DNA of 19,835 nucleotides. It comes from JAGNZR01 sp051646055 (lineage in GTDB: Bacteria; Fusobacteriota; Fusobacteriia; Fusobacteriales; Fusobacteriaceae). Both the position numbers and the translations under genes were made by a program. Positions 1-7,278 of this stretch are shown here, in pieces. The stretch is taken from the NCBI GenBank assembly GCA_051646055.1, contig JBOFCM010000107.1, positions 1 through 19,835 on the forward strand, written 5' to 3'. The notes beneath the pieces were generated by a model. That model was not told where the DNA came from, searched no databases, and worked only from the letters and a program-made list of their open reading frames with translations. How positions within the stretch are numbered: the first letter of the stretch is position 1; the number at the start of each line of letters is the position of its first letter.

Positions 1-4
1 ATTC

Positions 5-122
5 ACTTGGTGAAAATAGCTACGGGGGTACACCTGGTCACATTTCGAACCCAGAAGTTAAGCCCGTAAACGCTGAAGGTACTTGGTGGGAAGCTGCCCG
101 GGAGAATAGGAATTTGCCAAGT
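5..122 (+). rRNA. rrf: 5S ribosomal RNA
   Basis: The sequence carries the conserved 5S core (the CGAACCCAGAAGTTAAGC stretch near 47-64) and a terminal helix I: ACTTGG at 5-10 pairs with CCAAGT at 117-122, extended by a G.U pair. This sets the ends to within a couple of bases. It is the last gene of an rRNA operon whose 23S gene must lie left of the window, and an intrinsic terminator follows directly. It is the large-subunit 5S RNA. Identity is firm; exact ends are approximate. Confidence 0.95.
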
Positions 123-128
123 TATATG

Positions 129-157
129 AAAAGAGGAGCATCAGCTCCTCTTTTTTT
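129..157. terminator. Bidirectional intrinsic terminator (5S rRNA / DUF523 gene)
   Basis: An 11-bp perfect stem (129-139 with 144-154) closes an ATCA loop and is followed by T residues to 157 on the plus strand. The A run on the left gives a shorter T tract on the minus strand. It ends the rRNA transcript and very likely also the convergent gene that stops at 159. Confidence 0.9.
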
Positions 158-158
158 G

Positions 159-1079
159 TTATCTATCACAACGGTAAATCACAGGAGATGAACCGAAGAA
201 GAGATTATGTTTTTTAGATTCAATCTCTACATGAAGTATCTCATCAGCTAGATGGGTATTGCTTCTCAGAGCCTCAGGAGGTAAAACTTCAGGAATCTCT
301 ACATGATCAAAATTTTTCATATGGCAGTAATTTTTCCAGAGTCCTATTTTTATTTTTTCAATATCTGTAGGTTTTCTGAGAAGATCTAAAAGCTCAATTC
401 TTAAATTTTCAAGATTTTGAATGTCAGTGTTTTCTTTTAATAGAGAAAGTTTTTTTGCAAAAGAGCTGCTAAAATCATAATCAATTTCTGTGCATAGAAG
501 TCTGACAATGTGCCAGATATCTTTTGAATCTTGAAGATTCTCCAGCTTATGATCTCTGATCCAGATGAAACTCAGAAGACGTCTTTTCCAATCCCACCAT
601 TTAATAGGGCTGGCAAGATCCTGTGCTGGAATCAAAAAATACATATTTTCTAGAAGAAGGGCACCGAAAACTCCAGGAGGATTTCCAAGTTTTTTATTTT
701 TTAAGGATGTTCTATAGACACCGCAGGAAGGGCTCCCCTCCATGAAGATATAGGCATCTATTTTCGCTCTCTTAAGAGCATCAAAACATGCAATAGAACC
801 TAGACGGATCATATCACTCATATTTTCTCCTTCACGGTTTTTTATATGGGCAGTACCTTTCCAAAAGTCATGCCCATTTCCTCCTGAAAGTCTGATTGAG
901 CTACGGGGGATACCCAGTCCGCTCATAACTTCGGGACACACAGGTTCCCATAGAAAAGATGCTCTCTCCCTCCCAAGCTCACCTAACATATCCCATCCTT
1001 TGGCATTGTATCTTACCTTGGCACCATACATGCAGGCGGATATACCCAGTCTTATTTTTCTATTGAGTTCTGCTGTCAT
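159..1079 (-). CDS. DUF523 (TudS-like) [4Fe-4S] protein with C-terminal extension
   Basis: 306-residue protein. Residues 1 to about 150 are a DUF523 domain: SACMYGAKVRYNAKG near the N-terminus, EPVCPE at 45-50 and GSPSCG at 115-120. Cys16, Cys48 and Cys119 match the three cysteines that hold the [4Fe-4S] cluster in TudS, the thiouracil desulfidase of this family, so a thionucleobase desulfurase or related sulfur reaction is possible. The substrate cannot be read from sequence. DUF523 proteins are usually about 150 residues; here about 155 further residues follow, starting with a Trp/Arg-rich stretch (KWWDWKRR, 160-167) and predicted largely helical. I do not recognise this part. The start at 1079 is chosen because GGAGG lies just upstream; the frame stays open to 1223 but without a ribosome site. 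It lies 73 bp downstream of the peptidase gene on the same strand and may be cotranscribed. Confidence 0.85.
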   Translation of the reverse strand: MTAELNRKIRLGISACMYGAKVRYNAKGWDMLGELGRERASFLWEPVCPEVMSGLGIPRSSIRLSGGNGHDFWKGTAHIKNREGENMSDMIRLGSIACFDALKRAKIDAYIFMEGSPSCGVYRTSLKNKKLGNPPGVFGALLLENMYFLIPAQDLASPIKWWDWKRRLLSFIWIRDHKLENLQDSKDIWHIVRLLCTEIDYDFSSSFAKKLSLLKENTDIQNLENLRIELLDLLRKPTDIEKIKIGLWKNYCHMKNFDHVEIPEVLPPEALRSNTHLADEILHVEIESKKHNLFFGSSPVIYRCDR

Positions 1080-1152
1080 AAATTTCCTCCGAATTTCTTT
1101 TTTGTTAATTGGTTTCAATATATAGTACAGCAGAAAGAAACTTAATCCTTTA

Positions 1153-2646
1153 TTAAATATTGTAGATCCGTGTGTATTTTTCTTTGAGATAATCTGTATA
1201 ATATTTAGGGTTGAGTGATTCACCAGTTACTTCCAACATAATCTCTTCAGGAGTTTTACATTTTCCATGGATATGGATTTTTTTCTGTAGCCACTCTTTT
1301 ATCTTTTCTAAATCTCCTTTTTTGAGAAGATTATCTATATCTAGCTCCTTTTTCATTGCATGGAGAATCTGGAGTGAATAGGCATTACCAAGAGCATAAG
1401 AGGGAAAATACCCAATGAGTCCACATGACCAGTGTACATCTTGAAGCACTCCATCACTGTCGTTATCTGGAGCTATTCCAAGATACTCTTCCATTTTTTC
1501 TCTCCATATTTGTGGAAGGTTTTCAATTTCATACTCACCTCTGAATATACCTTTTTCAATCTCATATCTCACCATTATATGGAGTGAATAAGTTAATTCA
1601 TCAGCTTCAACTCTAATAAGAGAAGGTTGAACACTGTTTATTCCTCTATAAAAATCCTGGAAAGAAATATTTTTGAGATAGGTATATTCAATTTGAAGTT
1701 TAGGAAATAGAGTTTCCCAGAAACTTTGTGAACGTCCCACTATATTCTCATAGAATCTTGACTGTGATTCGTGGATACCCATGGAGGTTCCATCAGCTAA
1801 AGTTGTATCTTTTAAAAAAGGATCTATCCCCTGCTCATAAATTCCGTGCCCAGCTTCATGGATAGTACTGAAGATAGATGAGAGAGGTAAATTTTCTATA
1901 TATCTAGTAGTAAGTCTGACATCATCCATATTTACAGTTAGGGTGAAGGGATGGGCACTTTCTGCCAAAACTCCTCTGTTGAAATCAAATCCTAAGTATT
2001 GACCTATGAACTTTGAAATTATTTTTTGATTTTCCACTGGAACAGAACCGGCTAAAAATTTTGAATAATCTAAATTTTTTTCTTTAATTTTTTTCAGAAG
2101 AGGAACGATTTCAACCTTTAATGTTTGGAAGAAAAAATCCAGCTTTTCAATATCCATGCCCTTCTCATAATCTGAAAGAATTATGTTATAGAGATCTTCT
2201 CCATCTTTTCTTCTATAATGGGCAAATTTTTTAGAAAAACTAAATATTTTTTTCAGATAATCTTGAAATTTTCCGAAATCATTAGATTCTCGGGCTTCTG
2301 CCCAGATATTTTGAGCTGTGGCTGTAAGTTCAGAATATTCACGATATTCCTGAGGAGGGATGTTTTTTATTTTTTCAATCTCATCTAGAAGATCATCAAT
2401 CTGTTTTTTTTCAATGAGAGAGAGGTTGTCTCTATTTTTATCTAAAAAATGTAAGAGTTCAAGAAATTCTTTAGAAGTGGTAATTTCGTAAGATTTAAGA
2501 CTAAGATCTCCGATAAGTTCTGCTAAAAGTCCTTGGCCACCTTTGGGGGTGGTTGTCTCCATATCCCAGTGTAGAAGAGCTAGATTGGAATCTGTTAACT
2601 TTTTCTTTTTAATGAGTTTTTTGAAAGCATTTTTTCTGTTTTCCAT
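1153..2646 (-). CDS. M32 family metallocarboxypeptidase (carboxypeptidase Taq type)
   Basis: 497 residues, the usual length for peptidase family M32. All family motifs are visible: HPF at 232-234, DVRLT at 242-246, the zinc motif HEAGH at 263-267, HESQSRFYEN from 292 with Glu293 as the likely third zinc ligand, and the downstream RVEADELTY segment. The enzyme removes C-terminal residues from peptides with a broad range, and no signal peptide is seen, so it acts in the cytoplasm, probably in peptide use for amino-acid fermentation. The ATG at 2646 follows AAGGATGTGAT. An in-frame ATG at 2679 overlaps the predicted -10 element and is rejected. It is probably the first gene of a two-gene unit with the DUF523 gene. 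Confidence 0.95.
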   Translation of the reverse strand: MENRKNAFKKLIKKKKLTDSNLALLHWDMETTTPKGGQGLLAELIGDLSLKSYEITTSKEFLELLHFLDKNRDNLSLIEKKQIDDLLDEIEKIKNIPPQEYREYSELTATAQNIWAEARESNDFGKFQDYLKKIFSFSKKFAHYRRKDGEDLYNIILSDYEKGMDIEKLDFFFQTLKVEIVPLLKKIKEKNLDYSKFLAGSVPVENQKIISKFIGQYLGFDFNRGVLAESAHPFTLTVNMDDVRLTTRYIENLPLSSIFSTIHEAGHGIYEQGIDPFLKDTTLADGTSMGIHESQSRFYENIVGRSQSFWETLFPKLQIEYTYLKNISFQDFYRGINSVQPSLIRVEADELTYSLHIMVRYEIEKGIFRGEYEIENLPQIWREKMEEYLGIAPDNDSDGVLQDVHWSCGLIGYFPSYALGNAYSLQILHAMKKELDIDNLLKKGDLEKIKEWLQKKIHIHGKCKTPEEIMLEVTGESLNPKYYTDYLKEKYTRIYNI

Positions 2647-2678
2647 GATATCACATCCTTTTGAAAAATATATATTCA

Positions 2679-2687
2679 ATTATACCA
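2679..2687 (-). promoter_or_regulatory. Extended -10 promoter of the M32 peptidase gene
   Basis: The minus strand reads TGGTATAAT, a consensus -10 with the TGN extension, about 33 bp before the ATG at 2646. No good -35 is seen at 17 bp, as is common for extended -10 promoters. Transcription would start near 2672, inside the longer open frame, which supports the shorter protein. Confidence 0.65.
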
Positions 2688-2723
2688 CAAAGTGTAAAAA
2701 TAGTGTGGAAAACATTGAATTTA

Positions 2724-2752
2724 TTGACTTTTTTTAAATAAAGTGATATGCT
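2724..2752 (+). promoter_or_regulatory. Sigma-70 promoter of the outer-membrane protein gene
   Basis: TTGACT at 2724-2729 and TATGCT at 2747-2752 are separated by exactly 17 bp. The predicted start of transcription is near 2759, leaving a 40-nt leader with a GGGGGA ribosome site before the TTG codon at 2802. The first in-frame ATG (2748) lies inside the -10 box and cannot be the start for transcripts from this promoter. Confidence 0.75.
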
Positions 2753-2801
2753 AATTAGGTTCCATATTTTTTGGAAACATAATTTAATTGGGGGAAATGT
2801 T

Positions 2802-3767
2802 TTGAAAAATATATTTACTGTATTATTTTTAGGAATGAGTTTAGCAACTTTTTCCATGGAGTCGACTCTGAAAAAAACTGAAGAAGATGAAAGAAAAGAG
2901 TGGATGGGAATACCTTATCCCATGAAACGTTGGGGAGTTTCAATATTGGGAGTGAATCAGTCTGAAAATGGAAATATAAAAAAAGTAGACCTGAACATAA
3001 AAAAAGTAGAGATACCTATACCTAATTTCGGAAAATTGGAATCGGAATTAAAAATCGAAAATCCCGATTCTATAAAAGTTGAAGCCGATGTAAAGTTGGT
3101 AAAATTGGATTATTTTGTACTGCCATTTCTATCTGTATATGGAATATACGGGCAACTGGATGCTAAGGTCAATATGCGTGCAGGGAATCCTGCAATAGCT
3201 AATCCTAAATTTACACTAGACAGAGTGAATACTGGTAAACCGATATTAGATGATATAGAAAATAAGATCATTGCTGGAATCGAAGATAAACTGAATAAAA
3301 ATCCAGGTGCTATGGAAGAGCTTGTAAATAAGGATCTAGCAGAGACGATAACTTTAAACGGGATTTTTGAAACTGAAGGAGATATCTATGGTGTGGGAGT
3401 TCTCCTAGCTGGAGAGTATAAAAATATATTTACTATGATGCAATATACATACAGCGAAATCCATATGAAAAATGGACTGGCAAAAAAGAAAGCAGAAATG
3501 GCCAATGCAAGATTGGGGTATAGCTTTAAACCTCAATGTAAATATGTCAGAAGTTTTACCCCTTATGTGGGAGCAGCCTACCAGCTCATGGATACACAGG
3601 TAAAAGCCAGTGCAGGAGAGCTCAATGTCCTTATAGACCTGGAGCTGGATGAAATCACTCCGGCAGCTGGATTTTTTATGCAGTTTTCTCATGATATAAC
3701 TCTTTTGGTGGAAACTACGTGGGGAACAAAGGATTCTATAGCGATAGATTTGGGATACAGATTCTAG
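2802..3767 (+). CDS. Predicted outer-membrane beta-barrel protein of unknown function
   Basis: 321 residues from a TTG start, chosen because GGGGGA sits 6 nt upstream and the promoter -10 box overlaps the earlier in-frame ATG. Residues 1-18 form a signal peptide (Lys-Asn, then a hydrophobic core, then SLATFS). The mature part begins with a charged segment and a short repeat (NIKKVDL / NIKKVEI near 58-71). A helical, charged insert follows at about 147-182 (DDIENKIIAGIEDKLNKNPG). The second half has alternating, aromatic-rich strands with GYSF, TPYVGAAYQL and a final DSIAIDLGYRF. The terminal Phe after alternating hydrophobics is the usual beta-barrel assembly signal. I do not recognise a family. 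It has its own promoter and a shared terminator with fplA, so it is a single-gene unit. Confidence 0.75.
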   Translation: MKNIFTVLFLGMSLATFSMESTLKKTEEDERKEWMGIPYPMKRWGVSILGVNQSENGNIKKVDLNIKKVEIPIPNFGKLESELKIENPDSIKVEADVKLVKLDYFVLPFLSVYGIYGQLDAKVNMRAGNPAIANPKFTLDRVNTGKPILDDIENKIIAGIEDKLNKNPGAMEELVNKDLAETITLNGIFETEGDIYGVGVLLAGEYKNIFTMMQYTYSEIHMKNGLAKKKAEMANARLGYSFKPQCKYVRSFTPYVGAAYQLMDTQVKASAGELNVLIDLELDEITPAAGFFMQFSHDITLLVETTWGTKDSIAIDLGYRF

Positions 3768-3780
3768 AAAAATAAAATTA

Positions 3781-3824
3781 AAAAAATCCCTCTTTAGGAA
3801 TAAACCTAGGGAGGGATTTTTTTT
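3781..3824. terminator. Bidirectional terminator between the OMP gene and fplA
   Basis: A 13-bp stem (3786-3798 with 3805-3817, two G.U pairs in the plus-strand RNA) with an AATAAA loop, flanked by A6 on the left and T8 on the right. It serves both convergent genes, which stop at 3767 and 3829. Confidence 0.9.
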
Positions 3825-3828
3825 AAAA

Positions 3829-6135
3829 TTAGAAATTATATCCTATGTGGACTTGGAAAAGATAACCGCTGGATAGTGCATCGTTAGAGACAACGAGATC
3901 CATAGGTCCCAGGAAAGTATCCCATCCTAGACCGATACCGTATCCTGCAAGGGAGTTGTTCCAGATTCTTTTAGACTCGCCAAAGATGGAGTCGTGGTTA
4001 TAACTTAATATGTTATATTTTCCAATAATATTTATACTGGAGAATAGGTTGTACTGAACTGCTCCAGAAGCAATTATGAAATTATCTGTGTAGATACCTC
4101 CCATAGGAAGACCATAGAAGGAGTAATTTCTTCTCATGATATTGTTACGGAGACCTCCTACTGAAAAAACATCAGAAAGAGGAGCATTTTCAGCATCAGA
4201 TATAGATCCACGCACTAAATCTGTAGCAAATGAAACTTTATTTGTGACAGGAAAGAAAAGACTACCTTGAGCCAAATATCCTGTATAAGATTCCTCGCCA
4301 CTTGTAGGAGTTCCAGCAAAGAGCTGTCCGATTATTCTGGTTCCTTTGCTCGGATAGAATTCCTTGTTTATGGAATCATAGTAAAAACTTAGCTGATTAT
4401 TTACGAGAGAACCTGTATTTTTAAAACTAGGAAGTCTGTCCAGATGAAGCCCAGACTCATAATCTGTTTCTATATTTTTAAAACCTATACTATAACCTAT
4501 GATAGCATTTTTGTATAGAGATTTTCCTAAAGATATATTAGCCTCCAGCTCATTGCTGCTGTAGGTGGAGATATTATCGCTACCTTTGTAGATAAAAACT
4601 GGGTTTTTTCCATAAGAAATATCAGCAGAAGCTATAATGGAATTATTGAAAAAATTATACTGAGTAATGTCTTTGACTGTTATTTTAGGATATTTAGAAA
4701 GCTCAGCTTTTACGATATAGTTTTTCTGTGAAAAACCTAATCTTTCCAGCACAGGGATTTCTGCAGCCAGTTCCAGTCCTGCACCATAATTGGAAGCATA
4801 AGAGATTCCAGCATTGAGCTTATTGTTAATTTTTTCTCTTACAATAACTTCCATAGTATCTCCATTTACATGGTAGAAAACACGGTCAATATGTTTGAGT
4901 GCATAGATTCTTTCAATCCAGAGTTTAATCTCATCCTGATTCAAAATACCTGATTTGGGCTTGAGACTGAAAATATCTTCTACAGTAAGAACTTCACTTC
5001 CTGAAAGTTTTACATTCCTTATTTCCTCATAGATAGGTTCTAATTTTTTAGAAGCTTCTTTTATTTCTAAAAATCTTTTTTCATCTGAGAGTTTTGAAAG
5101 AGCAAAATCCACTTTTTCAGCAGCAACAGCGCCCTCTTCTATAAGATCGTGGAGATTTCTAAAATCTAAAGTGCTGTGATCTTTTACGTCAGGTGTGATA
5201 AGAATATCTGGAAAATTTTTCTGACGCTGGGTATTTATATTTCCATTATAGGTGGAAAGTTTATCCAGAATAGAAACTATATTAGAGCTGTCACTTATAG
5301 GTGCGGAATCTGAAGAGATGTCTACTCCTATAACAATATCAGCCCCCATCTCTACAGCCTGAAGTACAGGGAAGTTATCTGCAACTCCTCCATCCACGTA
5401 ATAAGTTCCTCCATCTTTTATAGGATCTATGAAAGTGGGGATAGCCATACTTTTGAGAGTTGCTAGAGCTAAATCTCCACTCTCTATAGCGACAGATTGT
5501 CCGTTTTCAAGATCAGTGGCCATGGCCCTGAATGGGATAGGGAGTTTGGAAAAATCAGCCACTCCTTCAGCTTTTTCAAATATATCTTTTAGTTGAAGAT
5601 ATATCTGCTCTCCATCAAAAACTCCCATAGGTAGAGAAAGGTTGAAATTTTTATCGATAGAAAGAGTTAGTGGGTATTTATTGGTTGTAGCTTTTTCCAC
5701 TATTCCCTTGAGATCCCTGGCAGTTGTATTGGTAAATAACTTGCCGAAGTTTAAACTATTGATTGTTTTTTCAATTTCATCAGGAGTATAGCCTATTGAA
5801 TACATGGCAGCTATTATACTTCCGGCACTGGTACCTACAATATAGTCGATAGGTATCTGGTATTTTTCTAGAGTTCTAAGAACTCCTATGTGGGCCGCCC
5901 CCTTAGCTCCGCCTCCGCTGAGAACAAGACCAATTTTCGGACGTTCCATATTTTTTTCTTGAAAACTCTCTTTAAGTCTTTCTAAAGTAGCCTTTTTCAT
6001 TTCAAACTCTCTGATCTGTTCATCGATAGCAGAAATCTTATCCTCTGTACTATTGACTCTCGTGGGATTCTGAGATGAAAATCCCAAAGCAGAAACAAGA
6101 AATAGAGAGATGAGTACAAATTTAAATCTATTCAT
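3829..6135 (-). CDS. fplA: FplA-like type Vd autotransporter phospholipase (patatin-POTRA-barrel)
   Basis: 768 residues, close to the roughly 760 of Fusobacterium nucleatum FplA. Domains in order: signal peptide 1 to about 20; a coiled, charged stretch at about 30-62; a patatin domain at about 66-270 with oxyanion loop GGGAKG (74-79), nucleophile Ser103 in GTSAG and catalytic Asp248 in DGG; a POTRA-like region at about 365-430; and a C-terminal beta-barrel of about 330 residues ending in VHIGYNF. In the family the patatin part is a phospholipase A1 exported through its own barrel, displayed on the surface or released, and linked to host lipid attack or membrane turnover. The catalytic pair is intact, so activity is expected. 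The start at 6135 has GGAGG upstream. A single-gene unit with its own promoter. Confidence 0.93.
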   Translation of the reverse strand: MNRFKFVLISLFLVSALGFSSQNPTRVNSTEDKISAIDEQIREFEMKKATLERLKESFQEKNMERPKIGLVLSGGGAKGAAHIGVLRTLEKYQIPIDYIVGTSAGSIIAAMYSIGYTPDEIEKTINSLNFGKLFTNTTARDLKGIVEKATTNKYPLTLSIDKNFNLSLPMGVFDGEQIYLQLKDIFEKAEGVADFSKLPIPFRAMATDLENGQSVAIESGDLALATLKSMAIPTFIDPIKDGGTYYVDGGVADNFPVLQAVEMGADIVIGVDISSDSAPISDSSNIVSILDKLSTYNGNINTQRQKNFPDILITPDVKDHSTLDFRNLHDLIEEGAVAAEKVDFALSKLSDEKRFLEIKEASKKLEPIYEEIRNVKLSGSEVLTVEDIFSLKPKSGILNQDEIKLWIERIYALKHIDRVFYHVNGDTMEVIVREKINNKLNAGISYASNYGAGLELAAEIPVLERLGFSQKNYIVKAELSKYPKITVKDITQYNFFNNSIIASADISYGKNPVFIYKGSDNISTYSSNELEANISLGKSLYKNAIIGYSIGFKNIETDYESGLHLDRLPSFKNTGSLVNNQLSFYYDSINKEFYPSKGTRIIGQLFAGTPTSGEESYTGYLAQGSLFFPVTNKVSFATDLVRGSISDAENAPLSDVFSVGGLRNNIMRRNYSFYGLPMGGIYTDNFIIASGAVQYNLFSSINIIGKYNILSYNHDSIFGESKRIWNNSLAGYGIGLGWDTFLGPMDLVVSNDALSSGYLFQVHIGYNF

Positions 6136-6168
6136 TTTTCCTCCGTGATATAAAATTTTTTACCCTTG

Positions 6169-6197
6169 ATTATACCATTAAATTTAGAAAAAACCAA
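6169..6197 (-). promoter_or_regulatory. Promoter of fplA
   Basis: On the minus strand TTGGTT (6197-6192) and a perfect TATAAT (6174-6169) are spaced by 17 bp. The -10 box ends 33 bp upstream of the ATG at 6135, and GGAGG precedes that codon. Confidence 0.7.
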
Positions 6198-6224
6198 GTG
6201 AGAGAAGGAAGAGGCTAGAAAATT

Positions 6225-6252
6225 TTGAATAACATAGAAAATAGAATATTAA
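6225..6252 (+). promoter_or_regulatory. Possible promoter of the potassium channel gene
   Basis: TTGAAT at 6225-6230 and TATTAA at 6247-6252 with a 16-bp spacer. The match is modest and would give a very short leader before the AGGAGG site at 6263. This is a weak call. Confidence 0.35.
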
Positions 6253-6271
6253 AATGCAAAATAGGAGGAGT

Positions 6272-7276
6272 ATGCTGACTGGAATAAAAAGATTCAATAA
6301 CTCTCTTTTGGGGTTTTTTGCAGTTTTTGCATTGGGGATCTTGGGCTATGTATATATAGAGAACTATACCCTATTAAATGCTTTTTATATGACCTCTATA
6401 ACCCTTGGAACAGTAGGTTTTTCAGAGGTACAGCCTCTCACTGGTATGGGGAAGATTTTTACTTCTTTTCTTATATTCGCAGGAATAACTGTATATATCT
6501 ACTGTATAAGTACCCTTACATCTCTCATAGTTGAAGGAGAGTTAAAAAATTATTTTAAGGATGTGAAGAAAAGCAGAATGATAGAAAAGCTTAAAGAACA
6601 TTATATTGTTGTAGGATATGGAAGAACAGGGGAAAAATTGGTAGAAAATTTTCATCTAGCTAATTTCCCTATAGTGATAATAGAGAAAGATCCAGATGCT
6701 ATAAAGAGACTTCAGGAACGTTATACCAATGTTCCACTCTATATTTTAGGTGATGCTACAGAGGATGCAGTATTGGAAAAGGCAGGAATAGATAGAGCTA
6801 AATGTCTCATCCCGGTCCTCTCTGATGACAGTGACAATCTTTTTGTTACCATGAGTTCGAAACTTTTAAATCCGGCCATAAGAATAGTTACCAGACTCAA
6901 TGAAAAAAGTAACTATGCTAAACTGAAAAAAGTGGGTGCCAATAAGATACTTTCCTCTTTCGATGTGACTGCAGACCGTATATACTCCATGGCTATAGAG
7001 AGTAATATACTTACTTTTCAGGATATGGTGGAGGGATATAAGAATACAAAGGATCTCAATCTGGCCAGAATAACTATAAGCGAAAACTGTGAATTTCGCA
7101 ACTGTGAACTTCTCCGGGCAGAAATACCAAAAAAAACCGGTCTTATCATAATTGGAGTAGAAAGAAACGGAGAACTTTTATTGAACCCCACGGCAGCAAC
7201 AGAGGTACAGCTGGGAGATAAGCTTCTGGTTATGGGAAATCTGGAGCAGATTAAGATCCTTGAATCTATGAGTTAA
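6272..7276 (+). CDS. Two-TM potassium channel with cytoplasmic RCK (TrkA-N/TrkA-C) domains
   Basis: 334 residues. TM1 lies at about 12-30, a pore helix and filter at 36-53, and TM2 at about 61-88. An RCK Rossmann domain follows from about 110 (YIVVGYGRTGEKL, with the acidic IIEKD end of the second strand near 137), and a TrkA-C-like region fills about 250-334. This is the MthK-like plan: a tetrameric inner-membrane cation channel gated by ligands on the RCK ring. The filter reads TVGFSE (47-52) instead of the classic TVGYGD, so K+ selectivity is likely but not certain. The start at 6272 follows AGGAGG with a short 3-nt gap; an in-frame ATG at 6254 has no ribosome site. The gene ends 2 bp from the stop of the convergent oxidoreductase gene, with no terminator between them. 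Confidence 0.9.
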   Translation: MLTGIKRFNNSLLGFFAVFALGILGYVYIENYTLLNAFYMTSITLGTVGFSEVQPLTGMGKIFTSFLIFAGITVYIYCISTLTSLIVEGELKNYFKDVKKSRMIEKLKEHYIVVGYGRTGEKLVENFHLANFPIVIIEKDPDAIKRLQERYTNVPLYILGDATEDAVLEKAGIDRAKCLIPVLSDDSDNLFVTMSSKLLNPAIRIVTRLNEKSNYAKLKKVGANKILSSFDVTADRIYSMAIESNILTFQDMVEGYKNTKDLNLARITISENCEFRNCELLRAEIPKKTGLIIIGVERNGELLLNPTAATEVQLGDKLLVMGNLEQIKILESMS

Positions 7277-7278
7277 CC

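Noticed and set aside
1080..1223. Longer N-terminus of the DUF523 protein
   Set aside because: The added 48 residues lack similarity to the family, have no ribosome site and overlap the 3' end of the peptidase gene; GGAGG before 1079 decides the start.
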